DNA from: Alphaproteobacteria bacterium
GTDB taxonomy: Bacteria > Pseudomonadota > Alphaproteobacteria > Bin95
DNA: 64,000 nucleotides
NCBI GenBank assembly: GCA_020638555.1
Contig: JACKII010000004.1
Location: 248,001-312,000 of the forward strand
Direction of reading: 5' to 3'
Position 1 is the first letter of the stretch; every line of letters begins with the position of its first letter. The notes beneath the pieces were generated by a model. The model did not search any database. It saw only the letters and a list, made by a program, of their open reading frames with translations, and was not told the origin of the DNA. Both the position numbers and the translations under genes were made by a program. Positions 55,153 to 62,359 of the stretch are shown here, in pieces.

Positions 55153-56435
55153 GCGAAGAAGGCCTGCGCCACACCATCGCCGACTGGATCATGGAAGCGG
55201 CACTCGGCGGAACCGACATGTCGCAGCTGGTGGAGGGCACCGCCAACCATCTGCTGGGCATCGGCGTGCCGCTGGCCCGCACCCACGTGACCTTCCGCAC
55301 CCTGCACCCGGCGTTCGAGTCGGTGTCGCTGATCTGGCGGCGGGGCCAGAGCGTCTCGGCCCAGGAATTCGTCCACGGCCTGGGCACGACCGATTCCTGG
55401 AAGCGCAGCCCGTTCGCCTACATGATCGAGCACAAGTTGCGCCAGGTGCGTCGCCCCCTGGTGGGCGACAGCGCGTTGCTGGACTTCCCCGTGCTGGAGG
55501 ATCTGCTGGCCGAGGGCTTCACCGACTACTTCGCCATGGTCATTCCCTTCGACACCAACGGGCAAGGCCTGCTCGGCAACCGCCCGGACGGCATCGCCAC
55601 CTCATGGGTGACCGACCGGGTGGGCGGATTCTCCGACAGCCATATCGGCGCGCTCCAGAACGCCGTGCCTCGCCTCGCCGTCGTCTGCAAGCTGGTCATT
55701 CGCGAGCAGATCTCCCGCAATGTCGCCGACACCTATCTGGGCAAAAGCGCCGGGCGTCAGGTGCTGGGCGGGCATATCCGGCTCGGCGATTACGAGACGT
55801 TCGACGCCGTCGCCTGGTTTGCCGACCTGCGCGATTCCACCGGCCGCATCGAACGCCTGGGGATCAAGCGTTACCTGGCACTGCTGAACGGCTTTCTCGA
55901 ATGCACCGCCGGCGCGGCCATGGCCCATGGCGGCGAAATCCTGGCCTATCCGGGCGACGGCGTGCTGGCGATTTTCCACGACCCGGACCCGACGGTCGCG
56001 GCCGATACCGCCTTGACCGCCGCGGCGGAAGCCCGGCGCCGGCTGCACGACGTGAACGCCAACCTGAGCGCACTCGGACAGGAAACCCTCGAATGCGGCC
56101 TGGCCCTGCATCGGGGCGAACTCGCCTTCGGCAATATCGGAACCGGCGGCCGCCAGGCTTTCACCGTCATCGGGCCGACCATCAACGTCGTCAATCGCCT
56201 GGAAGAGATGAGCAAACACGTTCCTTGCCCGGTCCTGCTCTCCGGTGCGGTTGCCGAATGGCTGCCGGAAAGCGCGCTCCAACTGGAGCCGCTCGGTTCC
56301 CACCACATTCGCGGCAGCGAGCATCCGCTGGCGGTGTTCGGAGCAAGGGACAATGTGCTGCTGCCCTACAAGGCCCCGCCGGGCTATACCGAAACCGTGC
56401 TGCCCTCAGCGGCGGCCCTGCTGACCCCGGCCTGA
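55149..56435 (+). CDS. Class III adenylate/guanylate cyclase-like protein
   Basis: This 428-residue protein has an N-terminal sensor-like region (about 1-185) and a C-terminal class III cyclase domain (about 215-390). The metal residues are present: D226 in WFADLRDST and D270 in YPGDGVLAIF. The residue that normally selects the base, lysine in adenylyl cyclases (K..GD), is A266 in GEILAYPGD. The Asn/Arg pair of the transition-state site is kept in TINVVNRLEE (N346, R350). Activity on ATP is thus uncertain; another nucleotide, or loss of specificity, is possible. ATG 55149 overlaps the RND stop, so cyclase and pump are made together. There is no transmembrane segment. Confidence 0.88.
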   Translation: MSEEGLRHTIADWIMEAALGGTDMSQLVEGTANHLLGIGVPLARTHVTFRTLHPAFESVSLIWRRGQSVSAQEFVHGLGTTDSWKRSPFAYMIEHKLRQVRRPLVGDSALLDFPVLEDLLAEGFTDYFAMVIPFDTNGQGLLGNRPDGIATSWVTDRVGGFSDSHIGALQNAVPRLAVVCKLVIREQISRNVADTYLGKSAGRQVLGGHIRLGDYETFDAVAWFADLRDSTGRIERLGIKRYLALLNGFLECTAGAAMAHGGEILAYPGDGVLAIFHDPDPTVAADTALTAAAEARRRLHDVNANLSALGQETLECGLALHRGELAFGNIGTGGRQAFTVIGPTINVVNRLEEMSKHVPCPVLLSGAVAEWLPESALQLEPLGSHHIRGSEHPLAVFGARDNVLLPYKAPPGYTETVLPSAAALLTPA

Positions 56436-56469
56436 ACCGCCTGCCCGCTCCGACAAGAGGAACCGCCCC

Positions 56470-57219
56470 ATGATTTCGCTCACCGGTCAGAAAATCTTCA
56501 TCACCGGGGCCGGTTCCGGCATCGGTGCCGCGGCAGCCAGGACGCTGGCCGAAGCGGGCGCACTCGTCATCGTGAGCGACGTCAATGCCGACGGCGCAAC
56601 CGCCACCGTCGAGGCCATTCGCGCCGCCGGCGGCCAGGGCGAGCCGCGGGTGCTGGATGTGTGCGACCCCGCCGCCATTCTCGCCACCGCCGAGGCGGTG
56701 ACCGCCGACCATGGCGCCATGGATGCGGTGGTGAATGTCGCCGGCTGGGACCGCGGCCAGCCCTTCATGGAGAACGCGCCCGACTTCATCGAGAAGATCG
56801 TGCAACTCAACTATCTGGGCCAGGTGCGGGTGTGCCAGGCCTTCCTGAAGCCGATGATCGCGGCCGGCCGCGGCACGGTCGTCAACATCGCCAGCGACGC
56901 CGGCCGGGTCGGCAGCATGGGCGAGACCGTCTATGCCGGCGCCAAGGGCGGCGTCATCGCCTTCACCAAGTCGCTGGCGCGCGAGATGGCCCGCCACGGC
57001 ATCACCGTCAACTGCGTCGCCCCCGGCCCGACCGAGACGCCGCTGCTCGCCGACATGCCGGAAGGCTTGCAGGACGCCCTGAAGCGGGCGATCCCGCTGC
57101 GCCGCCTCGGCCAGCCGCAGGACATCGCCAACGCCATCCTGTTCTTCGCCAGCAACCGGGCCAGCTACATCACCGGCCAGGTGTTGAGCGTCTCCGGCGG
57201 CCTGACGATGAACGGCTAG
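56470..57219 (+). CDS. Short-chain dehydrogenase/reductase (SDR)
   Basis: This 249-residue classical SDR has cofactor motif TGAGSGIGA near residues 10-18, acidic SDVNADG after strand 2 (NAD-preferring), VVNVAG in place of NNAG, the serine in VVNIASDAGRVG and the Tyr-Lys pair in YAGAKGGV. The catalytic serine position reads ASDAG, as in several benzoyl/ketone-diol or 2-hydroxycyclohexane-carboxyl-CoA type SDRs. ATG 56470 follows AGAGGAACC at a good distance, 34 bases after the cyclase stop. Substrate unknown. Confidence 0.88.
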   Translation: MISLTGQKIFITGAGSGIGAAAARTLAEAGALVIVSDVNADGATATVEAIRAAGGQGEPRVLDVCDPAAILATAEAVTADHGAMDAVVNVAGWDRGQPFMENAPDFIEKIVQLNYLGQVRVCQAFLKPMIAAGRGTVVNIASDAGRVGSMGETVYAGAKGGVIAFTKSLAREMARHGITVNCVAPGPTETPLLADMPEGLQDALKRAIPLRRLGQPQDIANAILFFASNRASYITGQVLSVSGGLTMNG

Positions 57220-57353
57220 ACGCCCGCAATCCCGAGCGGTCCCCGCGGCGCACGGCGCCATCCGGGGCCGCTCGCCGCCAGTCCCGTTAGCACACCGGCC
57301 CCGTTAGCACCGGCCCCGGCTCGCAACTCCGCTCCGGCCGGGGAATTCATATC

Positions 57354-58007
57354 ATGCGATTTCGCCGCCCTTCCGTTCTCACCATAGTCTTCAGCCTGAT
57401 CGCCATCGCCGCCATGGTGAGCCTCGGCGTCTGGCAGTTGGAACGGCGCGAGTGGAAGAACAGCCTGCTGGCCGCCATCGCCGAGCGCATGACGCAATTG
57501 CCGACGGCCATGCCGACCGCGCCCGGCCCCGACTGGCAGTTCCGGCATGTGACGGTGGAGGGGGCGGTGGTCGGCGGCCAGTGGTTCCGCTTCCCCGGCC
57601 ACAGCCGCAACAGCCAGGTCGGCGACCTGCTGATGCTGCTGCTCCGCCGACCGGACGGCAAGCTGGTCGCGGTCGAGCATGGCTGGGTGCCGTTCGACGC
57701 CCCGGCCCCGCCCCTGCCCCTGGTCCTGGCCGTGGAGGGCATTCTGCGCGAGCCGGAAAAGCCGGGCTGGTTCACGCCCGCCAACGACCCCGCCGGCAAT
57801 GCCTGGTATGCGGTCGATCCTGCCGCCATGGCCACCGCCGCGGGCCTTCCTCCGGCCGACGTGCTGCCGCTTTATCTGAAGCCCCGGGACTGGCAACCGC
57901 ATTTGCCGAACGACCATCTGCAATACGCCATCACCTGGTTCTCGCTGGCCGGCGTGTTCGTCATCATCTTCATCCTGTTCCATCGGCGGAGGCCGGGCCG
58001 CGCATGA
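57354..58007 (+). CDS. SURF1-family cytochrome c oxidase assembly protein
   Basis: This 217-residue membrane protein has one N-terminal helix (about residues 11-30), a large periplasmic domain and a C-terminal helix (about 187-208), the SURF1 layout. The family's first signature is LGVWQLERREWKNSLL, and GPDWQFRHVTVEG, GWVPFDAP and WYAVDPAAM follow in order. SURF1 helps insert haem a into subunit I of cytochrome oxidases. In related alphaproteobacteria it sits with the cox genes and near thrC; here no cox gene is adjacent but thrC is 2.8 kb downstream. It overlaps the next gene by ATGA (58004-58007). Confidence 0.9.
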   Translation: MRFRRPSVLTIVFSLIAIAAMVSLGVWQLERREWKNSLLAAIAERMTQLPTAMPTAPGPDWQFRHVTVEGAVVGGQWFRFPGHSRNSQVGDLLMLLLRRPDGKLVAVEHGWVPFDAPAPPLPLVLAVEGILREPEKPGWFTPANDPAGNAWYAVDPAAMATAAGLPPADVLPLYLKPRDWQPHLPNDHLQYAITWFSLAGVFVIIFILFHRRRPGRA

Positions 58008-59494
58008 CCCCCTACGACACTCTCACCCACGCCTTTGCCCGCACCGCCAAGCTGAACACCGCCGCGCGCAAGCTCGGCTGGGACCAGCGGGTGATGATGC
58101 CGCCGGGCGGTGCCGCCGACCGGGGCGAGGAACTGGCCACGCTGGCCGCCCTCGCCCACGAGATCGAGGCCGCGCCACGGGTGGCCGACGCCCTGGCGGC
58201 TGTCGACGAAGGCGCGCTGGAGCCCTGGCAGGCCGCGAATGTGCGCGAGATGCGCCGCCGCCACGCCCACGCCGCCGCGGTGCCCTCCGCCCTGGTCGAG
58301 GCCGGCGAGACCGCCGCCGCCCGCTGCGAGATCGCCTGGCGCGAGGCGCGCCGCAGCGGCGACTTCGCGGCCCTGCTGCCGCTCTGGCGCCCGGTCGTCG
58401 CGACCATGCGCGAGAAGGCCGCCGCCAAGGCGGAGGCGCTGGGCGTTTCGCCCTATGACGCGCTCATGGACCCCTACGACCCCGGCCGTCGCTCCGCCCA
58501 GGTGCAAAGCCTGTTCGACGACCTGGAGCCCTTCCTCCGCGATGCCCTGCCCAGGGTGCTGGAGCGCCAGGCCCGCGAACCCGCGCCGCGCTTGCCGCCC
58601 GGCCCGTTCCCGGCGGAGAAGCAACGCGAACTCGGCCGCCGCCTGATGGCCGCGGTCGGCTATGATTTCCGGCATGGCCGCCTCGACGATACCATCCACC
58701 CGTTCTCGACCGGCTCCCGCGACGACGCCCGCGTCACCGCCCGCTGGGACGAGGCCGACTTCACCTCCGGCCTGATGGCGGTGCTGCATGAGACCGGGCA
58801 CGCGCTCTACACCCGCGGCAAGAACCGCGACTGGGGCTGGCAGCCGGTCGCCTCGCACCGCGGCATGACCCTGCACGAAAGCCAGTCGCTCTGCCTGGAA
58901 ATGCAGGTCGGTCGCTCCCGCGCCTTTACCGGCGTCTGGGCACCGATGGCGCGCGAGGTGTTCAGCGGCGACGGCCCGCTCTGGGATGCCGACAACCTCT
59001 ACCGCTGGGCGACGCGGGTGGAGCCGGGCTTCATCCGGGTCGATGCCGACGCGGTCACCTACCCGCTGCATATCATCCTGCGCTTCCGCCTGGAGCAGCA
59101 CCTGGTCGACGGCTCGCTGGACCCGGCGGACGTGCCGGAGGCCTGGAATGCGGAGATGCAGCGCCTGCTGGGCGTCACGCCGCCGAACCTTTCGCTCGGC
59201 TGCCTGCAGGACATGCACTGGTACGACGGCGCGTTCGGCTATTTCCCCACCTACAGCCTGGGCGCCATGGCGGCCGCGCAACTGTTCCAGGCAGCGGAAA
59301 AGGCCGAACCCGGCCTGCACGACGCCCTCGCCAAGGGCGATGCCGGGCCGGTCGTCGCCTGGATGCGTGCCCATGTGCATGCGGTCGGCTGCCTCTACGA
59401 GCCGGACGAACTGCTTGCCACGGCCACCGGCAGCCCGCTCTCGGTCGACGCCTTCAAACGGCATATCCGGACGCGCTACCTGGACGGCGCTTGA
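58004..59494 (+). CDS. M32 carboxypeptidase (Taq-type)
   Basis: This 496-residue cytosolic zinc peptidase trims C-terminal residues. The zinc motif is HETGH at residues 262-266 and the third ligand is in GMTLHESQSL; WDQRVMMPPGGAADRGEELATL at the N-terminus, IHPFSTGSRDDARVT, NRDWGWQPVA and RVDADAVTYPLHIILR are the diagnostic family blocks. Length matches the family. It starts at ATG 58004 within the SURF1 stop; this overlap couples two genes with no obvious functional link. Confidence 0.93.
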   Translation: MTPYDTLTHAFARTAKLNTAARKLGWDQRVMMPPGGAADRGEELATLAALAHEIEAAPRVADALAAVDEGALEPWQAANVREMRRRHAHAAAVPSALVEAGETAAARCEIAWREARRSGDFAALLPLWRPVVATMREKAAAKAEALGVSPYDALMDPYDPGRRSAQVQSLFDDLEPFLRDALPRVLERQAREPAPRLPPGPFPAEKQRELGRRLMAAVGYDFRHGRLDDTIHPFSTGSRDDARVTARWDEADFTSGLMAVLHETGHALYTRGKNRDWGWQPVASHRGMTLHESQSLCLEMQVGRSRAFTGVWAPMAREVFSGDGPLWDADNLYRWATRVEPGFIRVDADAVTYPLHIILRFRLEQHLVDGSLDPADVPEAWNAEMQRLLGVTPPNLSLGCLQDMHWYDGAFGYFPTYSLGAMAAAQLFQAAEKAEPGLHDALAKGDAGPVVAWMRAHVHAVGCLYEPDELLATATGSPLSVDAFKRHIRTRYLDGA

Positions 59495-59567
59495 TCCCGC
59501 TACAGAAAAATCCAACATATATGCAGTTGAGCGGGACGGATTGCACCAGCGTTTGGGAGCGTATTGT

Positions 59568-60128
59568 ATGCCTGTAACCTTAAACAGACGTGGCGTTCTT
59601 TGGGGCGTGCTCGGCTCTGGCTTCTTGCTAGCCGGCTGTGTCCCGGATCGCAGATACAACCGCTATCCGGTCCACGACTATCGGGACTATCCGCCGCCGA
59701 ACTATGTCTGGATCTACACCCGCCCCTTGCCGCACGAGAACACGCGCGACCGCTACCGCAGGGAATTGCGCCTGCGCGACGAGGCCCGCCGGGATTCCGA
59801 GCGCCGCGAGCAGCAAAGGCGGGAATTGGAGCGGCGGCGGCAGGCCGATCGCGACCGGTACACACAGTCGCAACGCGACCGGCAACGGCGCGAGGAGGAA
59901 GAGCGACGCCGATCCCGCGACCGCTATGATCGCACCGACCGCAATCGCGTCCAGCGCCGGCCGATCGACGAGGACGACCCCGACCAGCGCTACAACCGGC
60001 AGCAAGAGTTCCGCGACCAAAATCAGGACCGAAACCGCCAGCGGGACTATGACGGCCGTCGCGACCAGCGCCGGCGGGATAACCAGGACGACGATGACGA
60101 CCGCCGTCGCTATCGGGAGTCCCGCTGA
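59568..60128 (+). CDS. Arg/Asp-rich lipoprotein
   Basis: This 186-residue protein has a signal peptide ending in the lipobox LLAGC (Cys24), so it should be anchored as a lipoprotein. A short Pro/Tyr-rich segment (YRDYPPPNYVWIYTRPLP) is followed by about 120 residues of almost only Arg, Asp, Glu, Gln and Tyr (DRDRYTQSQRDRQRREEE), a low-complexity polyampholyte. ATG 59568 follows GGGAG at about nine bases; earlier codons in frame are a shadow of the peptidase. I do not recognise a family. Its lone position and mirror-image low-complexity neighbour suggest an envelope role, perhaps binding polyanions or nickel/other metals. Confidence 0.75.
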   Translation: MPVTLNRRGVLWGVLGSGFLLAGCVPDRRYNRYPVHDYRDYPPPNYVWIYTRPLPHENTRDRYRRELRLRDEARRDSERREQQRRELERRRQADRDRYTQSQRDRQRREEEERRRSRDRYDRTDRNRVQRRPIDEDDPDQRYNRQQEFRDQNQDRNRQRDYDGRRDQRRRDNQDDDDDRRRYRESR

Positions 60129-60140
60129 CAGCGGCCCGGG

Positions 60141-60163
60141 CCAGGCTTGACCCTCAAGCTTGG
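60141..60163. terminator. Inverted repeat between convergent lipoprotein genes
   Basis: CCAGGCTTGA at 60141-60150 pairs with TCAAGCTTGG at 60154-60163 with one G-T pair. It lacks a T-run on either side, so termination would be partial or Rho-assisted. It sits in the 74-base gap between two convergent genes. Confidence 0.5.
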
Positions 60164-60202
60164 CCGACCGCTCCCGCCCTGCGCGCCGGGGAGCATTGTT
60201 CG

Positions 60203-60544
60203 TTACCGGGCCCGGTGATGCCCGCCATGGTGACCGCCCCCAAAGCCGCCATGATGGCCTCCATAGTGACCGCCATGGTGGCCCCCCTCATGGTGGTCAA
60301 ACCCTCCATGGTGATTGTAATAACCATGATGGTCGCCATGGTGATACCGATGGTGGTCATGATGGTAATAACCGTGGTGATCACCATAATAGTAGTAATG
60401 GTCGTCCCCGTACCAACCATCCCAACCGGCGCCCTCGTCGAACCGGCCCCAGTCGTGAACGTAGGTGGTTCGGCACGATGACAGAGCCATTCCGATGAAC
60501 AATACCGATAACACCCCTCTGATCCGGCCGGACATTTTGAACAC
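60203..60544 (-). CDS. Histidine/glycine-rich lipoprotein
   Basis: This protein of about 113 residues starts with GTG (complement of 60542-60544), with AAGGAG seven bases upstream; an ATG three codons later is the alternative. The signal peptide ends ALSSC (Cys24), a lipobox. The mature part begins RTTYVHDWGRFDEG and becomes an HG/HY/D repeat (DHHGYYHHDHHRYHH, HHGGHYGGHHGGFGG). Such tails bind Zn, Ni, Cu or Co; so a metal-buffering envelope role is the best inference. The repeated codons make the DNA slippery, so length may vary among strains. It converges on the Arg-rich lipoprotein. Confidence 0.7.
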   Translation of the reverse strand: MFKMSGRIRGVLSVLFIGMALSSCRTTYVHDWGRFDEGAGWDGWYGDDHYYYYGDHHGYYHHDHHRYHHGDHHGYYNHHGGFDHHEGGHHGGHYGGHHGGFGGGHHGGHHRAR

Positions 60545-60840
60545 AGACACTCTCCTTTCAGACCCATAGGCGTTCGGCTGCGGCACCCTTTCGGGCCCGA
60601 CCTTATATTCGCTACCATGATAACGCAATCGCCCTTGCAAAGGCACTGCCGGCGGAAGTCCCGACGTCCCCGCGACCCCGCGGCACGCTCGACAGCGACG
60701 CCGCCGCACGGCATATCCACACGCCAAACGGTGCCGGATCGTTTCCCGTCGCCGCGCGCGCAACCCTGCCGCCGGCATCCGACGACCACCGCGCCAACAC
60801 CAGGGCCGCCATCGCCCGGCCCGCAACCGGAAATGCGTTG
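60545..60840. other. Intergenic gap before threonine synthase
   Basis: This 296-base gap separates divergent genes (the His-rich lipoprotein and thrC). It holds the RBS of the lipoprotein (about 60552-60558) and two promoters by necessity. I see no ORF with plausible coding content and no strong motif. Confidence 0.4.
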
Positions 60841-62241
60841 ATGCCCATGCGCTATATCTCGACCCGCGGCCAGGCGCCGAGCCTGGGCTTTGCCGATGTC
60901 ACCCTCGCCGGCCTCGCCAGCGACGGCGGCCTCTATGTGCCGGAGTCCTGGCCCCGGGTTTCGGCCGAGACCCAGCGCGTCTGGCGCAATCTCTCCTATC
61001 CCGACCTGGCCGTCGAACTGATGCGCCCCTTCCTGGGCGGCGAGATTTCGGATGCCGCCTTCGCGCGCATGGTCCACGAGGCCTACGCCACGTTCGAGCA
61101 CCCGGCCGTCGCACCGCTGCACCAGCTCGACGCCAATCTCTGGCTGCAAGAGCTGTTTCACGGGCCCACCCTGGCGTTCAAGGATGTGGCGCTGCAACTG
61201 CTGGGCCGCCTGTTCGACCACATCCTGGCCGAGCGCGGCCGGCGCATCACCATTGTCGGCGCCACCTCCGGCGACACCGGCTCCGCCGCCATCGAGGCCT
61301 GCCGCGACCGCGACGCCATCGACATTTTCATCCTGTTCCCCCAGGGCCGCGTCTCGCCGGTACAGCAGCGCCAGATGACGACGGTTGCCAGCGGCAATGT
61401 CCATTGCATCGCCGTCGACGGCACGTTCGACGACTGCCAGGACCTGGTGAAAGCGCTGTTCGCCGACACGGGCTTCCGCGACGAGGTCAACCTGTCGGCC
61501 GTCAACTCGATCAACTGGGCCCGCGTCATGGCCCAGACGGTCTATTACGCCTTCGCCGCCCTGCAACTGGGCGCGCCGGACCGGAGCATCGACGTCGCCG
61601 TGCCCACCGGCAATTTCGGCAACATTTTCGCCGCCTATGGCGTGAAACAGATGGGCTTCCCCATCGAACGCCTGATCGTCGGCTCGAACCGGAACGACAT
61701 TCTGACCCGCTTCTTCCAGGCCGACGACATGAGCCTGCGCGCGGTCGAGCCCAGCCTGTCGCCGTCCATGGACATCCAGGTTTCGTCGAACGTGGAGCGC
61801 CTGTTGTTCGACCTCTACGACCGCGACGGCCGCGCCACGGCGGAGGCACTGGCAGAACTGCGCGCCAATGGCCGCCTGGCGCTGGGCGAGAACCGCCACG
61901 CCGCCGCCAAGGCCACGTTCAGCGCCGCCAGCTTCGATGACGCGGCGACGCTGGCCGGCATCGCCCGCTGGCGCCAGCAGGCGGGCTACACGCTCGACCC
62001 GCACTCCGCCGTCGGCGTGCTCGCGGCCGAGGCCTGCGCCCCCGAGCGACCGCGCCCGCTCGTGGTCGGCGCCACCGCCCACCCGGCCAAATTCCCGGAC
62101 GCGGTGGAGCGGGCCACCGGCCAGCGCCCGCCCCTGCCCGACCGCCTCGCCGACCTGTTCGAGCGGCCGGAGCGGCTCACGGACCTGCCCAACGACCTGG
62201 GCGCGTTGCAGACCCTGGTGCGCGAACGCCGCCGCGGCTGA
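60841..62241 (+). CDS. thrC: Threonine synthase
   Basis: This protein of 466 residues (464 if started at the ATG 60847) converts O-phosphohomoserine to threonine with pyridoxal phosphate, in the cytosol. MRYISTRGQAPSLGFADVTLAGLASDGGLYVPESWP is the standard N-terminus. The PLP lysine is in GPTLAFKDVALQ, and the phosphate loop in TSGDTGSAA and PTGNFGNIFAAY. It belongs to the long proteobacterial form with DVSRFF-like NDILTRFFQADDMS. The start is uncertain between TTG 60838, ATG 60841 and ATG 60847. In relatives thrC lies near the cox/SURF1 genes, so this is probably ancestral order. Confidence 0.94.
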   Translation: MPMRYISTRGQAPSLGFADVTLAGLASDGGLYVPESWPRVSAETQRVWRNLSYPDLAVELMRPFLGGEISDAAFARMVHEAYATFEHPAVAPLHQLDANLWLQELFHGPTLAFKDVALQLLGRLFDHILAERGRRITIVGATSGDTGSAAIEACRDRDAIDIFILFPQGRVSPVQQRQMTTVASGNVHCIAVDGTFDDCQDLVKALFADTGFRDEVNLSAVNSINWARVMAQTVYYAFAALQLGAPDRSIDVAVPTGNFGNIFAAYGVKQMGFPIERLIVGSNRNDILTRFFQADDMSLRAVEPSLSPSMDIQVSSNVERLLFDLYDRDGRATAEALAELRANGRLALGENRHAAAKATFSAASFDDAATLAGIARWRQQAGYTLDPHSAVGVLAAEACAPERPRPLVVGATAHPAKFPDAVERATGQRPPLPDRLADLFERPERLTDLPNDLGALQTLVRERRRG

Positions 62242-62359
62242 ACCCCGTTACCGACCACGCCAGCAGCGTTCCCCCTGCAAGCGTTGCCTTTTCTTTCGGC
62301 GCCAACCCGTTTTAGGGTAACGCCCGCGGCGCATTCCGGCCGCCGGAGGAACTGGGCGC

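Noticed and set aside
60215..60481. Forward Met/Val-rich ORF opposite the His-rich lipoprotein
   Set aside because: It is the complement of CAT/CAC-type codon repeats; composition is an artefact and no RBS is present.
60154..62082. 642-codon reverse ORF covering thrC and the His-rich lipoprotein region
   Set aside because: Antisense of thrC. Its Met/Thr-rich end comes from the His/Gly codon repeats read in another frame; the lipoprotein frame with RBS and lipobox is preferred.
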